Source of the DNA: Calditrichota bacterium
GTDB lineage: Bacteria > Zhuqueibacterota > Zhuqueibacteria > Thermofontimicrobiales > Thermofontimicrobiaceae
DNA: 43,034 nucleotides
Direction: 5' to 3'
Assembly (NCBI GenBank): GCA_013152715.1
Contig: JAADFU010000192.1
Location: 1-43,034 of the forward strand
Both the position numbers and the translations under genes were made by a program. The notes beneath the pieces are model-generated. The model was given only the letters and a program-made list of their open reading frames with translations. It had not been told where the DNA came from and did no database searches. The stretch's first letter is position 1. Every line of letters starts with the position of its first letter. Below, in pieces: positions 7,669 to 15,296 of the stretch.

Positions 7669-9467
7669 AATTCTGACCCATTATTAGAATTTACCGGAAG
7701 AAAAACATTGAATGTGGTACCGACGCCACGTTCGCTAATGACACTAATTTTGCCATGGTGTCGCTGAATAATTGCCTTGGAAATGGAAAGCCCTAAACCA
7801 GTTCCCCTTGCCGCAAATTTTGTGCTATAAAATGTCTCGAAAATATGTGGCAGATTTTCCGGTGAAATCCCTTCTCCGGTATCTGATATAATAATCTCCA
7901 TCCCATTCGAGTCATCTCTATTGCTTATCCTTGTTTCTAATTTAATTTCCCCATTTCTGCCAATAGCATCAACTGCATTGTTAAGAATATTAATGAAAAC
8001 TTGTTCAATCTGTCTGCGATCCGCAGAAATGTTGAGTGAATGTGGAGCATAATTTTTTATAATTTTAATGCTACTCGCCCTAAACCTGGGCGCCAATAAA
8101 AACAAACACTCATCAAGCAGCCTTGACAAATTAATTTGTTTGGGTTCAAAAGGCATACTTTTTGAATAATTGAGCAGCCGATGGGTGTAGTATCTCACTC
8201 GTTGGACTTGCTTCTTAATAATCTCAATTTCTTCTCTGAATATATTCTGGTCTTCTTTCATTTTTAAAAATAATGCATCTGCCTGAGTCATGATGATACT
8301 GACGGGCGTATTAATTTCATGAGCAACGGCGTCAACCAGTTCGCCCACTGATGCCAGCTTGGATGCCTGACAAGCTTGCAGATGCAAGAGTTCTTTTTGC
8401 TGACTCAGTTTTTCAGCCTCTTCTGCTTGTATTCGTTTAAGGTTCATTTGGTAAAAATAAATAGCAGTAATGACAATGAATGCGAGAATGAAAATGACCA
8501 GTACAAAAAACAAAGAAAATTTACTTCTCAAAACGGCGGTCACATCTGACAAATTGGAAGAAATGACAAGCATCCACCGCGCGTTGTGAATTTGAAGCGT
8601 AATGTGAGACATTATTTTTCGGGGTTCGTTTCCCACCGTGTACTCACCAAAAGCCGCTTCAGAAGTAAGCATCCGTTTTTGCCAATCAAAAGAAGAATGA
8701 CATTCCATGCAATCTGCTGAATCATTTTCTATACTCCGCAAGACCATTTCCGAATGATGCGAGTGAAAAAGAAGACGGCCGCCGCTGTCCATCAGCCACA
8801 CCGACATGCGAATTTCGCGATCCAACGGAGTCACATAATGTTTGACCAGCCAATCGAAACTCGCAATGACTCCAATGTAACCGATTATTTGATTTCTCCG
8901 GTTCTCATTTTTGGCAATCCCGGCGTTTCGAAATATCGGAAGAATTACTGAATAGCCGAGCTCTCGTTGCGTGGTTGCAAGGGGAAAGATTTTTGAATAC
9001 CAAGCTTTTCCACCTTCTTTCTCCAGAAAATCGCGAATGTCCCCTGTCGGCAAGGCCAAAATATATTCGGTAATGTTATCGGGCAATGAAAAAATTGTAT
9101 TGAAATTTGCATCAGTGACAAATATCCCCTTGAGATTGGAACGCGCATGAACCAGGAAAAAATCATTTAAAAACAATTTATAGTCATCTTTTGCCATATT
9201 TTGCAAACAGGGCGAAACTGCTAATAGCTGAATGTCTTCTGTCACATGTGTTAAATAATGCCGAATTCCAGTTGCGGAAACGACAATCATTTCCTTTTGC
9301 ATCAGTTGGTGATTTCGTTTCGTCTCATCAAGCGCAATGTGATATATTTTCAGGGAAGAAAAACTGACAAGAGAAAGAAAGAATAGGGTGGCGACTAATA
9401 TCCGGATTAAATGTAATCGATTGCTTTTCATTTTTCCCGACAAGAATATACAAAGCGATTTTTTCAT
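7665..9467 (-). CDS. Membrane sensor histidine kinase with a periplasmic CXXCH motif
   Basis: A 600-residue kinase. A first membrane helix (about 20-42) is followed by a periplasmic sensor region of about 270 residues resembling a Cache-like fold. It contains CMECH (codons at 8697-8711, residues 253-257), a c-type haem attachment motif. A second helix near residues 320-345 leads to a coiled linker, an H-box (AVAHEINTPVSI), an N-box (INILNNAVDAIG), and the ATP-binding motifs SDTGEGI and GTGLGLSI. The start is uncertain: neither the ATG at 9467 nor the one at 9431 has a strong ribosome binding site. The ATG at 9431 gives a more ordinary basic N-terminus before the helix. The haem motif suggests sensing of redox state, gas ligand or electron flux in the periplasm. 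This is an inference, since a single CXXCH can also bind other ligands. Confidence 0.9.
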   Translation of the reverse strand: MKKSLCIFLSGKMKSNRLHLIRILVATLFFLSLVSFSSLKIYHIALDETKRNHQLMQKEMIVVSATGIRHYLTHVTEDIQLLAVSPCLQNMAKDDYKLFLNDFFLVHARSNLKGIFVTDANFNTIFSLPDNITEYILALPTGDIRDFLEKEGGKAWYSKIFPLATTQRELGYSVILPIFRNAGIAKNENRRNQIIGYIGVIASFDWLVKHYVTPLDREIRMSVWLMDSGGRLLFHSHHSEMVLRSIENDSADCMECHSSFDWQKRMLTSEAAFGEYTVGNEPRKIMSHITLQIHNARWMLVISSNLSDVTAVLRSKFSLFFVLVIFILAFIVITAIYFYQMNLKRIQAEEAEKLSQQKELLHLQACQASKLASVGELVDAVAHEINTPVSIIMTQADALFLKMKEDQNIFREEIEIIKKQVQRVRYYTHRLLNYSKSMPFEPKQINLSRLLDECLFLLAPRFRASSIKIIKNYAPHSLNISADRRQIEQVFINILNNAVDAIGRNGEIKLETRISNRDDSNGMEIIISDTGEGISPENLPHIFETFYSTKFAARGTGLGLSISKAIIQRHHGKISVISERGVGTTFNVFLPVNSNNGSEL

Positions 9468-9895
9468 GATAGCTTACAGAATATAATTTATGATTTTTTT
9501 TATAAATGTCAATAAAAAAGCAAAAAAATGAAATAAAATCGGGCCGATCATTTTGCTGGAGTTCTCGACCGCCGCTCATATCAATTGAACATCAAAAAAA
9601 TGCACGCAACAATGAATCGCCACGATTTTGAAAAGCGAAGTCGTAGTGACGCAAATGACATGTCTTTTCGATATTTTGTCAGTTTGCGATATTTCAAGCT
9701 GACTTTTCCGAAAGCTATTTTGAATGAAAGCAAAAATTGTCGTTATCAAAGCTCATCTCCAAATACAAGCTTAATCGATTGAAGAGTTCGTCTCTTTTGC
9801 TACCAGCATTTGACGCCACCCAAATCAGCCAAAAAGCTTCAAGCTCGGCCAAAACTATTAAACGCAAAATGCATTGAATTCGCCCGGAATGAATT
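9468..9895. other. Intergenic region upstream of the sensor kinase, no gene seen
   Basis: About 430 bases between the divergent sensor kinase and the microprotein region. Open frames here are short, have no ribosome binding site and no recognisable family. Some remnants of coding-like composition appear between 9600 and 9850, but I cannot assign them. The kinase promoter should lie in the first 150 bases, but no convincing box was found. Confidence 0.5.
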
Positions 9896-9933
9896 TGTTG
9901 TATTTTTCAACACGACTGTTGACATATTCATCA
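9896..9933. promoter_or_regulatory. Tandem dyads, candidate upstream activator sites
   Basis: TGTTG, seven bases, CAACA forms a perfect 17-base dyad at 9896-9912. A second copy with one mismatch (TGTTG, seven bases, CATCA) lies at 9917-9933, 21 bases on, which is two helical turns. They sit 54 to 91 bases upstream of the -24/-12 element at 9987-10003, a usual place for an NtrC-type enhancer. The same geometry (five, seven, five, with about 20-base repeat) recurs at 14320-14356. Confidence 0.5.
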
Positions 9934-9986
9934 CTCCCGACAATGCCATCGCATCATATCATATTGTTTATTAATTAGTTAATAAT

Positions 9987-10003
9987 GTGGTATGTTTGTT
10001 GCC
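9987..10003 (+). promoter_or_regulatory. Candidate sigma-54 promoter upstream of the microprotein
   Basis: The bases read GTGGTATGTTTGTTGCC, with TGG at -24 and TTGC at -12 at correct spacing. It is the only one of the five candidates in this window with the canonical GC in the -12 box. The expected start is near 10014, giving about 98 bases of leader before the microprotein at 10112. Two dyads upstream add support. Confidence 0.55.
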
Positions 10004-10111
10004 AACAAAATCGTAGAACTGTTTGCTCAAAGACAATGCTTTTTATGTCGGCGACGAAATCTCAAAATTCATTCAAGATAGAAATCTTCATTAATTTTGA
10101 AGGAGGAAAAC

Positions 10112-10201
10112 ATGTCAATCTTACTCGCGATAGTCACAACGATATTTTTTATGATGGTGAACGCTGTTGTTCGGAAAATTGACGCTGGACGCGTAAAATA
10201 A
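10112..10201 (+). CDS. 29-residue single-helix membrane microprotein
   Basis: A very short frame preceded by a perfect AGGAGG ribosome binding site (10101-10106), five bases before the ATG, and ended by TAA. The product starts with a hydrophobic helix (MSILLAIVTTIFF and onward to about residue 20) and ends in a basic tail containing VRKI and RVK. This hydrophobic-then-basic pattern is like the N-terminal anchor of the GcvH-like protein at 15297 (helix followed by DKIRKR). It may be a true small membrane subunit or regulator, or the remnant anchor of a decayed GcvH-like gene. It is downstream of a sigma-54-like promoter and upstream of the second HybA/HybB cluster. No family is recognised. Confidence 0.55.
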   Translation: MSILLAIVTTIFFMMVNAVVRKIDAGRVK

Positions 10202-10593
10202 TCGTCCCCTTCGCTTGGAAGCCCTGAAATTGTGTTCTCAATTAGATGGGTTTTTGTCTTGCAAAACCAAAAATGTGGGCAAATAGTGGCGGCGTGAAAA
10301 TCACTAATTGGGAACGCACCGGCAAAGCGAATATTTATGAAATGACCTTAAGACGCGATGGAAATGCCGCAAATGTAATTTTTTGCAAACAAATTATTGG
10401 CGACCTTTCATTAGGGTGATTCCTTCGCAATCAAAAACTCTGTGTGCTTTGACATTGAGGAATCAGCAACATCCGTCAGATTTCTGTTTTCAATATTGTC
10501 ACAATTCGAATAAATATTTGACGCAGATAAAAAAATCAGGTTCATTACTACTGTAAATTCCGATGAATCTCAAAATAGGAGAGAAAGCTGAAA
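10202..10593. other. 392-base leader/intergenic region before the second HybA gene
   Basis: No gene I can firmly support. A 57-codon frame at 10246-10419 (starts MGFCLAKPK, contains WERTGKANIYEM) is open but has no ribosome binding site and no known family; it may be a decayed fragment. If transcripts from the promoter at 9987 read through, this stretch would be a long untranslated spacer inside the operon. Confidence 0.45.
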
Positions 10594-11463
10594 ATGGAGA
10601 GAAGAGACTTCCTTAAGACTCTGGGCGCAGCCAGCGCTTCACTTCTGGTCGGCAAATCAGCTCTTGCAAAAGACGCGAAGCCGAATGAAGAATTTGTCGG
10701 CGTTCTTTTTGACGCCACGCGCTGCATCGGCTGCCGCACGTGCGAAATGGCGTGCGCCGAAGCCCACAATCTACCGCTGCCGGATACAGATAACGAAAAA
10801 ATCTTTGAAACCGAAAGAAAGATGTCTGCCCATCAGTGGACTGTTGTCAATCGCTATGATACGGACGTGGGACAGGTTTTCGTAAAAAAGCAGTGTATGC
10901 ATTGCGACGAGCCGGCCTGCGCATCCGGCTGTCTGACCAAAGCAATGTTCAAGACGAAACAGGGACCGGTCATCTGGCGCAGTGAAAAATGTATGGGCTG
11001 CCGCTTTTGCATGATAAATTGCCCATTTGACGTTCCCAAATTCGAATACGATAGCCCTAATCCTAAAATTCAAAAGTGTATTATGTGTTATGAGCGGCTC
11101 CAGCAAGGCGAAATTCCCGCCTGCGTGCAAGCCTGTCCCGGAGGCGCGCTAATTTTCGATACGAGAAGAAATCTCCTCGAAATTGCCAGAAAACGAATTT
11201 ACGACAATCACGACAAGTACGTAGATCACATTTACGGCGAAAATGAAGCCGGCGGAAGCGGCTGGCTGTATCTTTCACCTGTCCCGTTTGAACAACTGGG
11301 TTTTCGAACAGATATTGGCACGACTCCCTACCCTGAGTACAGCAAAGGTTTTCTTTACAGCGTGCCAATTATTCTGACGCTTTGGCCCGGCATTTTGCTG
11401 GCAATAAGCAATGCAACCAAAGCGAACAAAGAAGATATTGAAAGGGGGGCCAAATATGAATAA
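10594..11463 (+). CDS. HybA-like 4x[4Fe-4S] ferredoxin, second copy
   Basis: A 289-residue exported iron-sulfur protein. It has a Tat motif (RRDFLKT, residues 3-9) followed by an Ala-rich hydrophobic stretch ending at ALA. Four cysteine groups follow: CIGCRTCEMAC, CMHCDEPACASGC, CMGCRFCMINC and a final one with KCIMCYERL and CVQAC, sufficient for four [4Fe-4S] clusters. A hydrophobic helix near residues 252-273 is the likely anchor. The ATG is preceded by AGGAGAG. It overlaps the NrfD-type gene by eight bases. Compared with the copy at 2236-3156 it has the same architecture but serves a different set of partners: GcvH-like proteins and a trihaem lipoprotein instead of a nonahaem cytochrome. 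Confidence 0.92.
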   Translation: MERRDFLKTLGAASASLLVGKSALAKDAKPNEEFVGVLFDATRCIGCRTCEMACAEAHNLPLPDTDNEKIFETERKMSAHQWTVVNRYDTDVGQVFVKKQCMHCDEPACASGCLTKAMFKTKQGPVIWRSEKCMGCRFCMINCPFDVPKFEYDSPNPKIQKCIMCYERLQQGEIPACVQACPGGALIFDTRRNLLEIARKRIYDNHDKYVDHIYGENEAGGSGWLYLSPVPFEQLGFRTDIGTTPYPEYSKGFLYSVPIILTLWPGILLAISNATKANKEDIERGAKYE

Positions 11464-12742
11464 TCTGCAGACGAATAAAGCGCCTCTAAAACCCGAATTG
11501 AAAAGATATTTTAAATTCTTGCTGAGCGAGCTAAAACCAAAAGGAAAACTGCTCACTCCTTTCAACGTCATTTCAGCAATTATTCTTCTCACTGCGGCTG
11601 TTTTGTTGGTCATTCGTTTCGCCAAAGGGCTAGGATCCATCACCAATCTTTCTCAGGATTTTCCCTGGGGATTTTGGATTGGATTCGACGTCGTCACCGG
11701 CGTCGCCTTTGCCGGTGGCGCGTATGTGATTACGTTCATGGTCTATATTTTGAGAAGAGAAAAATACCACCCCATCGTCAGAGCGACAGTGCTCAATGGA
11801 TTATTAGCTTACATGTTTTATGCCGGCGCGTTGGTTCTCGATCTGGGAAAACCCTGGAATATCATCAATCCCATTATAGGAAATTCGTTCGGCGTAAGTT
11901 CTGTGCTATTTCTCATTTCCTGGCATTTTTTGCTGTACATGATATCGGAATTTCTCGAATTTTCCCCGGCAATCGCCGAATGGCTGGGTTTAAAGCGTGT
12001 ACGCAAAGTTCTCAATTCATTAACATTAGGCGTTGTGATCTTTGGAATTGCACTATCAACGCTGCACCAATCAGGACTCGGCGCACTGTTTGTCATGGCG
12101 AAAGCAAAACTGCATCCGCTATGGTATTCTGAATTCATTCCCATACTTTTCTTTGTCTCCAGTATTTTTGCCGGTTTGTCCATGGTTATTATAGAGGGTT
12201 CGATCAGTCATCGCGTATTCAGGAAACTCATCAGCCCTAAACATCACGGGGAATACAAAGGTATCGTTTTAGGCCTGGCGAAAATTTGTGCCGGCACAAT
12301 GTTTTTCTATTTTTTCCTAAAACTATTGGTGCTGATTCACGGACAACACTGGAATTTGCTCAACACCCCCATGGGTTACTGGTACCTGACTGAAATGATC
12401 GGCTTTGTGCTCCTACCCATGTCACTTTACGTCAAAGGACTGCAAAGCGCTCATATTCCGACCATTCGTGTCGCTGCTATCTGGTCGCTTTTAGGAATTA
12501 TTGTTAATAGATTGAATATTTCAATTATCGCGTTTAAATGGTACGCTCCAAATCACTATATTCCCAGTTGGATGGAAATCGAAGTCACCTTAGCGATTAT
12601 CACTATGGAAATTATCGCTTTCCGCTGGATAGTAAATCGCATGCCTGTTTTTCAGGAGTCACCGCTCTGGGAAAGTCAACAAAAAGAATCCGGTTCAAAG
12701 GATGCAAAAAAATACACGGAAATGATCACTGAGGAGGTGTAA
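11456..12742 (+). CDS. HybB/NrfD-family quinone-reactive membrane subunit, second copy
   Basis: The start is placed at the ATG at 11456, which follows a G-rich ribosome binding site inside the end of the ferredoxin gene; an upstream frame to 11411 is less likely. The product is 428 residues with about ten membrane helices. It carries the family stretch FPWGFWIGFDVVTGVAFAGG, an LHQSGLG motif and a PLWYSEFIPILFF segment matching the first copy. An N-terminal cytosolic extension of about 40 residues is longer than in the first copy. It should exchange electrons with the menaquinone pool together with the Tat ferredoxin. The next gene starts one base after its stop. Confidence 0.9.
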   Translation: MNNLQTNKAPLKPELKRYFKFLLSELKPKGKLLTPFNVISAIILLTAAVLLVIRFAKGLGSITNLSQDFPWGFWIGFDVVTGVAFAGGAYVITFMVYILRREKYHPIVRATVLNGLLAYMFYAGALVLDLGKPWNIINPIIGNSFGVSSVLFLISWHFLLYMISEFLEFSPAIAEWLGLKRVRKVLNSLTLGVVIFGIALSTLHQSGLGALFVMAKAKLHPLWYSEFIPILFFVSSIFAGLSMVIIEGSISHRVFRKLISPKHHGEYKGIVLGLAKICAGTMFFYFFLKLLVLIHGQHWNLLNTPMGYWYLTEMIGFVLLPMSLYVKGLQSAHIPTIRVAAIWSLLGIIVNRLNISIIAFKWYAPNHYIPSWMEIEVTLAIITMEIIAFRWIVNRMPVFQESPLWESQQKESGSKDAKKYTEMITEEV

Positions 12743-12743
12743 A

Positions 12744-13439
12744 ATGGACAGTTTCACTTATGTGGACATATTCGCGACAAAAGGAATCGAATACCTGTTG
12801 GTCATCGGTTTTCTCATCGCTTTAATTTTTTTCTGGCGAGTTTTGAATAAAACGAACCAACCCGCCCGCGCTGCTTTTCGGCAAAAAGACTCGATCCGGG
12901 TGAACGGAGGATTTCAAATCGCTCTGGGAAGATTTTACCATCAAGGGCACAGCTGGGTGCAGCCGGTTGGCGGCGACGTCGTGACTATCGGAATCAATGA
13001 TTTTGCTCACAAATTCCTGGGAACCCCCAAAGCCGTTACACTTCCGGCTATCGGCTCCAAAATAAAGCAAGGAAAAGCCGCCTGGAAGCTTCAGATTGGC
13101 TCGACGAGTGTGGACATGATTGCTCCGATAGATGGCGAAATCATTGACGTGAATGAAAAATTACTTCAATCGCCTGAAGTTCTGCAAGAAGATCCATACG
13201 AAAAGGGCTGGTTTCTGAAAGCAAAAGTAACAAATTGGAAATCAAACATCAGCAATCTTCTTTCCGATAAACTGGCGCTGGCATGGATGGACCTCACTTC
13301 CCAAAAACTTCAGGAAAAATTAGCGGGGAATCTGGGCTTTGTGCTTCAAGACGGAGGCGCACCCATTACCGGATTTGCGCTGCAAACCTGGCCCAAGGAA
13401 TGGAAAGAAATTGCCAAAGAATTTTTGCTAACATCTTAA
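12744..13439 (+). CDS. Membrane-anchored GcvH-like protein without the lipoyl lysine (copy 1)
   Basis: A 231-residue protein with one N-terminal membrane helix (about 18-36) and a domain with the glycine-cleavage H-protein pattern (about 58-165): HSWVQ, TIGINDFAHKFLG, LPAIGSKIKQGKAAW, IAPIDGEIIDVNEKL and EDPYEKGWFL. In true GcvH a lysine eight residues before the AP of this region carries lipoate. Here the segment reads LQIGSTSVDMIAP, with no lysine, so lipoylation as in GcvH is unlikely. A C-terminal region ends with a DGG motif (LQDGGAPITGF) shared with the other two copies. GGAGGTG five bases upstream supports the start. Its presence in a quinone/ferredoxin operon suggests a structural or redox-linked role that I cannot define. 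Confidence 0.82.
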   Translation: MDSFTYVDIFATKGIEYLLVIGFLIALIFFWRVLNKTNQPARAAFRQKDSIRVNGGFQIALGRFYHQGHSWVQPVGGDVVTIGINDFAHKFLGTPKAVTLPAIGSKIKQGKAAWKLQIGSTSVDMIAPIDGEIIDVNEKLLQSPEVLQEDPYEKGWFLKAKVTNWKSNISNLLSDKLALAWMDLTSQKLQEKLAGNLGFVLQDGGAPITGFALQTWPKEWKEIAKEFLLTS

Positions 13440-13583
13440 TTCATGAGTTCATTCAAAAAGTGACTGTTTTTAGAACAAGCTCATTCATTTTTTGATGCAG
13501 AAAAATTTATTCAAAACAAATTATTTTCGTAATGTCGAAATAGTAGGAAACGATGCCACTATTCTAACTTCATGGAGTAAAAT

Positions 13584-14030
13584 ATGAACGGCTCAATGAA
13601 TCGTCTTTTGCCTGTTGCATTGTTGATCTTTGGATTTGGTTTTTCGCTTTGTTTGTCCGGTTGCCTCACTCAAAAAAGCGAAGCGACGCCCAAAGTGGTT
13701 GCGGCACACAAACCTCTCAGCAAATACGTGGTCGCAAGCAGAGAAAATGTCAAACTGCCAGCAGACTTTCAATTTCCCCTCGGCGAAGATAGTCCGGGAC
13801 CGGTGGTTTTCAGTCATGAATCGCATTATGATTACGAAAGTCCCAATTGCGTTTCCTGCCACGGGAAGCATTTTAATCTGCTCGAATCAGGAAAATCACC
13901 GGAGGGACCTATCAACATGGACACCATGAGCGACGGGAAAAATTGCGGCGCTTGCCATAACGGAGACCTTGCGTTCGATAGCCAGGATCCCGAACTTTGC
14001 AGTTCCTGTCACCAGGGGATGGAAGAGTAA
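13584..14030 (+). CDS. Trihaem c7-type cytochrome lipoprotein
   Basis: A 148-residue protein with a lipoprotein signal (lipobox LSGC, Cys27) and three CXXCH motifs: CVSCH, CGACH and CSSCH. The pattern GPVVFSHESHYDYE, CVSCHGKHF, DGKNCGACHNG and ELCSSCH matches c(7)-type trihaem domains, where three closely packed haems relay electrons. It follows the first GcvH-like gene by 144 bases and is probably a periplasmic membrane-tethered electron acceptor or donor for the HybA/HybB unit. The ATG used has GGAG nearby; a second Met at residue 5 is possible. Localisation follows from the lipobox; partners are inferred. Confidence 0.9.
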   Translation: MNGSMNRLLPVALLIFGFGFSLCLSGCLTQKSEATPKVVAAHKPLSKYVVASRENVKLPADFQFPLGEDSPGPVVFSHESHYDYESPNCVSCHGKHFNLLESGKSPEGPINMDTMSDGKNCGACHNGDLAFDSQDPELCSSCHQGMEE

Positions 14031-14043
14031 ACTTTTTGAGAAC

Positions 14044-14073
14044 GGGCAGGGGCACTTGTCAGCGCCTCTGTCC
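14044..14073 (+). terminator. Possible terminator hairpin after the trihaem lipoprotein
   Basis: A ten-pair stem (GGGCAGGGGC with GCCTCTGTCC, including two G-U pairs) with a ten-base loop starts 13 bases after the stop codon. There is no T run after it, so intrinsic termination may be weak. Confidence 0.45.
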
Positions 14074-14319
14074 ATTCATTGGCAAATATTTCGAAAGAGC
14101 TTTTTCGTCGTTCATTTAATTGAGTCATGACTTTCAAACAAATCTCGAAATCTATCCTGCCTTGTTCAGGCGCTATTTTCAAAAAAATATAGAAGAATAT
14201 TTAAAAGTACTATCTATCTTTAAACAATCATAAATGATGCCAGTGGACTTGTTTTACGACCTTCGATCTGAACCGTGGAGGAATTTAAAAATATGCCTTT
14301 CAAGACAGCAATATTTCCT

Positions 14320-14356
14320 TGTGGCATTTTCCGACACATTGTGGCATTACCCCACA
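14320..14356. promoter_or_regulatory. Tandem dyads, candidate upstream activator sites for the GcvH-like operon
   Basis: TGTGG, seven bases, CGACA (14320-14336, one mismatch) and TGTGG, seven bases, CCACA (14340-14356, perfect) form two 17-base dyads set 20 bases apart. They lie 55 to 91 bases upstream of the -24/-12 element at 14411. The spacing by two helical turns and the distance are what an NtrC-type regulator needs. The layout repeats that at 9896-9933 almost exactly, with related half-sites (TGTTG and TGTGG). The rest of the 439-base gap 14031-14469 holds no gene I can support. Confidence 0.6.
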
Positions 14357-14410
14357 TTTTGTCGCTGCAAAAAATCGTACAACTAATTGATTTTTAATTA
14401 ATTATGCGGT

Positions 14411-14427
14411 TTGGCATATTTTTTGAT
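14411..14427 (+). promoter_or_regulatory. Sigma-54-like promoter of the GcvH-like gene pair
   Basis: The bases read TTGGCATATTTTTTGAT, a full TTGGCA -24 box with TTGAT at the -12 position and correct spacing. The second base of the usual GC is A. A start near 14438 leaves about 32 bases of leader with a GAGGT ribosome binding site before the ATG at 14470. Confidence 0.55.
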
Positions 14428-14469
14428 GTTACCAAAGTAGGAAAAGAGAAAAATCAATGAGGTCATAAA

Positions 14470-15246
14470 ATGACAGCCTCAAAACAAAATTCATCATGGG
14501 AAATAAGGAAACGAAGCAACCAGGTTTGCGAATGGGTCAAAGCCGGCATTCTGACCTACAAATTATGTGACAGAAAATTTGATTGTGAAAACTGTCCTCT
14601 TGACAAAATCCTGCGCGGCGAAACTAACCTTCAGGTGAACGGCCGCTTGAATCTGTTCAATTATTTCAGTTCATTGCGGCATTTGCTCAAAATCAAAGCC
14701 GACGAAAGATTTTACATCAGTCCCAAGCATTCCTGGATAAAAGTCGATAATAGCCATCACGTCAAAATCGGCTTCGACGATATCATCGCGATTGTGTTGG
14801 GTTCAATTGAGGCAGTAATTTTGCCGGCAATTGGGGAAAAAATAGAAAAAGGAAAATCTTGCTGTCAAATAATACAGGACGAATTCGTATTTTCATTGCC
14901 AGCGCCGCTCTCCGGAAAGGTTGTGGAAGTGAACCAGGATTTGAAAAGCTTCCCGAATGAGGCTACTTTGGATCCGCTCAATAAAGGCTGGCTGTTAAAA
15001 ATTTCTCCAACGGATCTGTCCCAGCATTTGGAAGAATGCCGGACCGGCGAGAATTTATTGAATTGGTATTTGCAAGAGATAAACTGGGTGGAGCAAAAAT
15101 TGGAATTTATTATGCACAAAAAAAGCTTGAAAATTGGCGCAACAATGGCGGACGGGGGAGAGCTTTCCCGTGAAATCCGCCGCTCTGTGAGCGCAAATGA
15201 TTACCGCTTTCTGGTAAATTATCTTTTGGGAAACCCCTATTATTAG
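14470..15246 (+). CDS. Soluble GcvH-like protein with an N-terminal four-cysteine motif (copy 2)
   Basis: A 258-residue protein without signal peptide or membrane helix. Its N-terminus has four cysteines, C20, C33, C39 and C42, in the pattern CEWVKAGILTYKLC followed by DCENCPLD, which looks like a metal or iron-sulfur site. The GcvH-like domain follows (about 80-185): HSWIKV, IGFDDIIAIVLG, LPAIGEKIEKGKSC, LPAPLSGKVVEVN and LDPLNKGWLLKI. The position of the lipoyl lysine is Glu in the segment QDEFVFSLPAP. The C-terminal DGG motif (TMADGGELS) is shared with the other copies. GAGGT upstream supports the ATG. The next GcvH-like gene starts 50 bases after its stop, so the two form an operon behind the promoter at 14411. 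Confidence 0.82.
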   Translation: MTASKQNSSWEIRKRSNQVCEWVKAGILTYKLCDRKFDCENCPLDKILRGETNLQVNGRLNLFNYFSSLRHLLKIKADERFYISPKHSWIKVDNSHHVKIGFDDIIAIVLGSIEAVILPAIGEKIEKGKSCCQIIQDEFVFSLPAPLSGKVVEVNQDLKSFPNEATLDPLNKGWLLKISPTDLSQHLEECRTGENLLNWYLQEINWVEQKLEFIMHKKSLKIGATMADGGELSREIRRSVSANDYRFLVNYLLGNPYY

Positions 15247-15296
15247 AATTTTCGCGAGCAAACCCGAATAAATATTATGTGAAGGAGGTGTTCATC

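Noticed and set aside
9585-9782. A 65-residue plus-strand frame
   Set aside because: No ribosome binding site, no recognisable domain, skewed residue composition; likely chance.
10246-10419. A 57-residue plus-strand frame before the second HybA gene
   Set aside because: Open but with no ribosome binding site and no family; noted only as a possible fragment.
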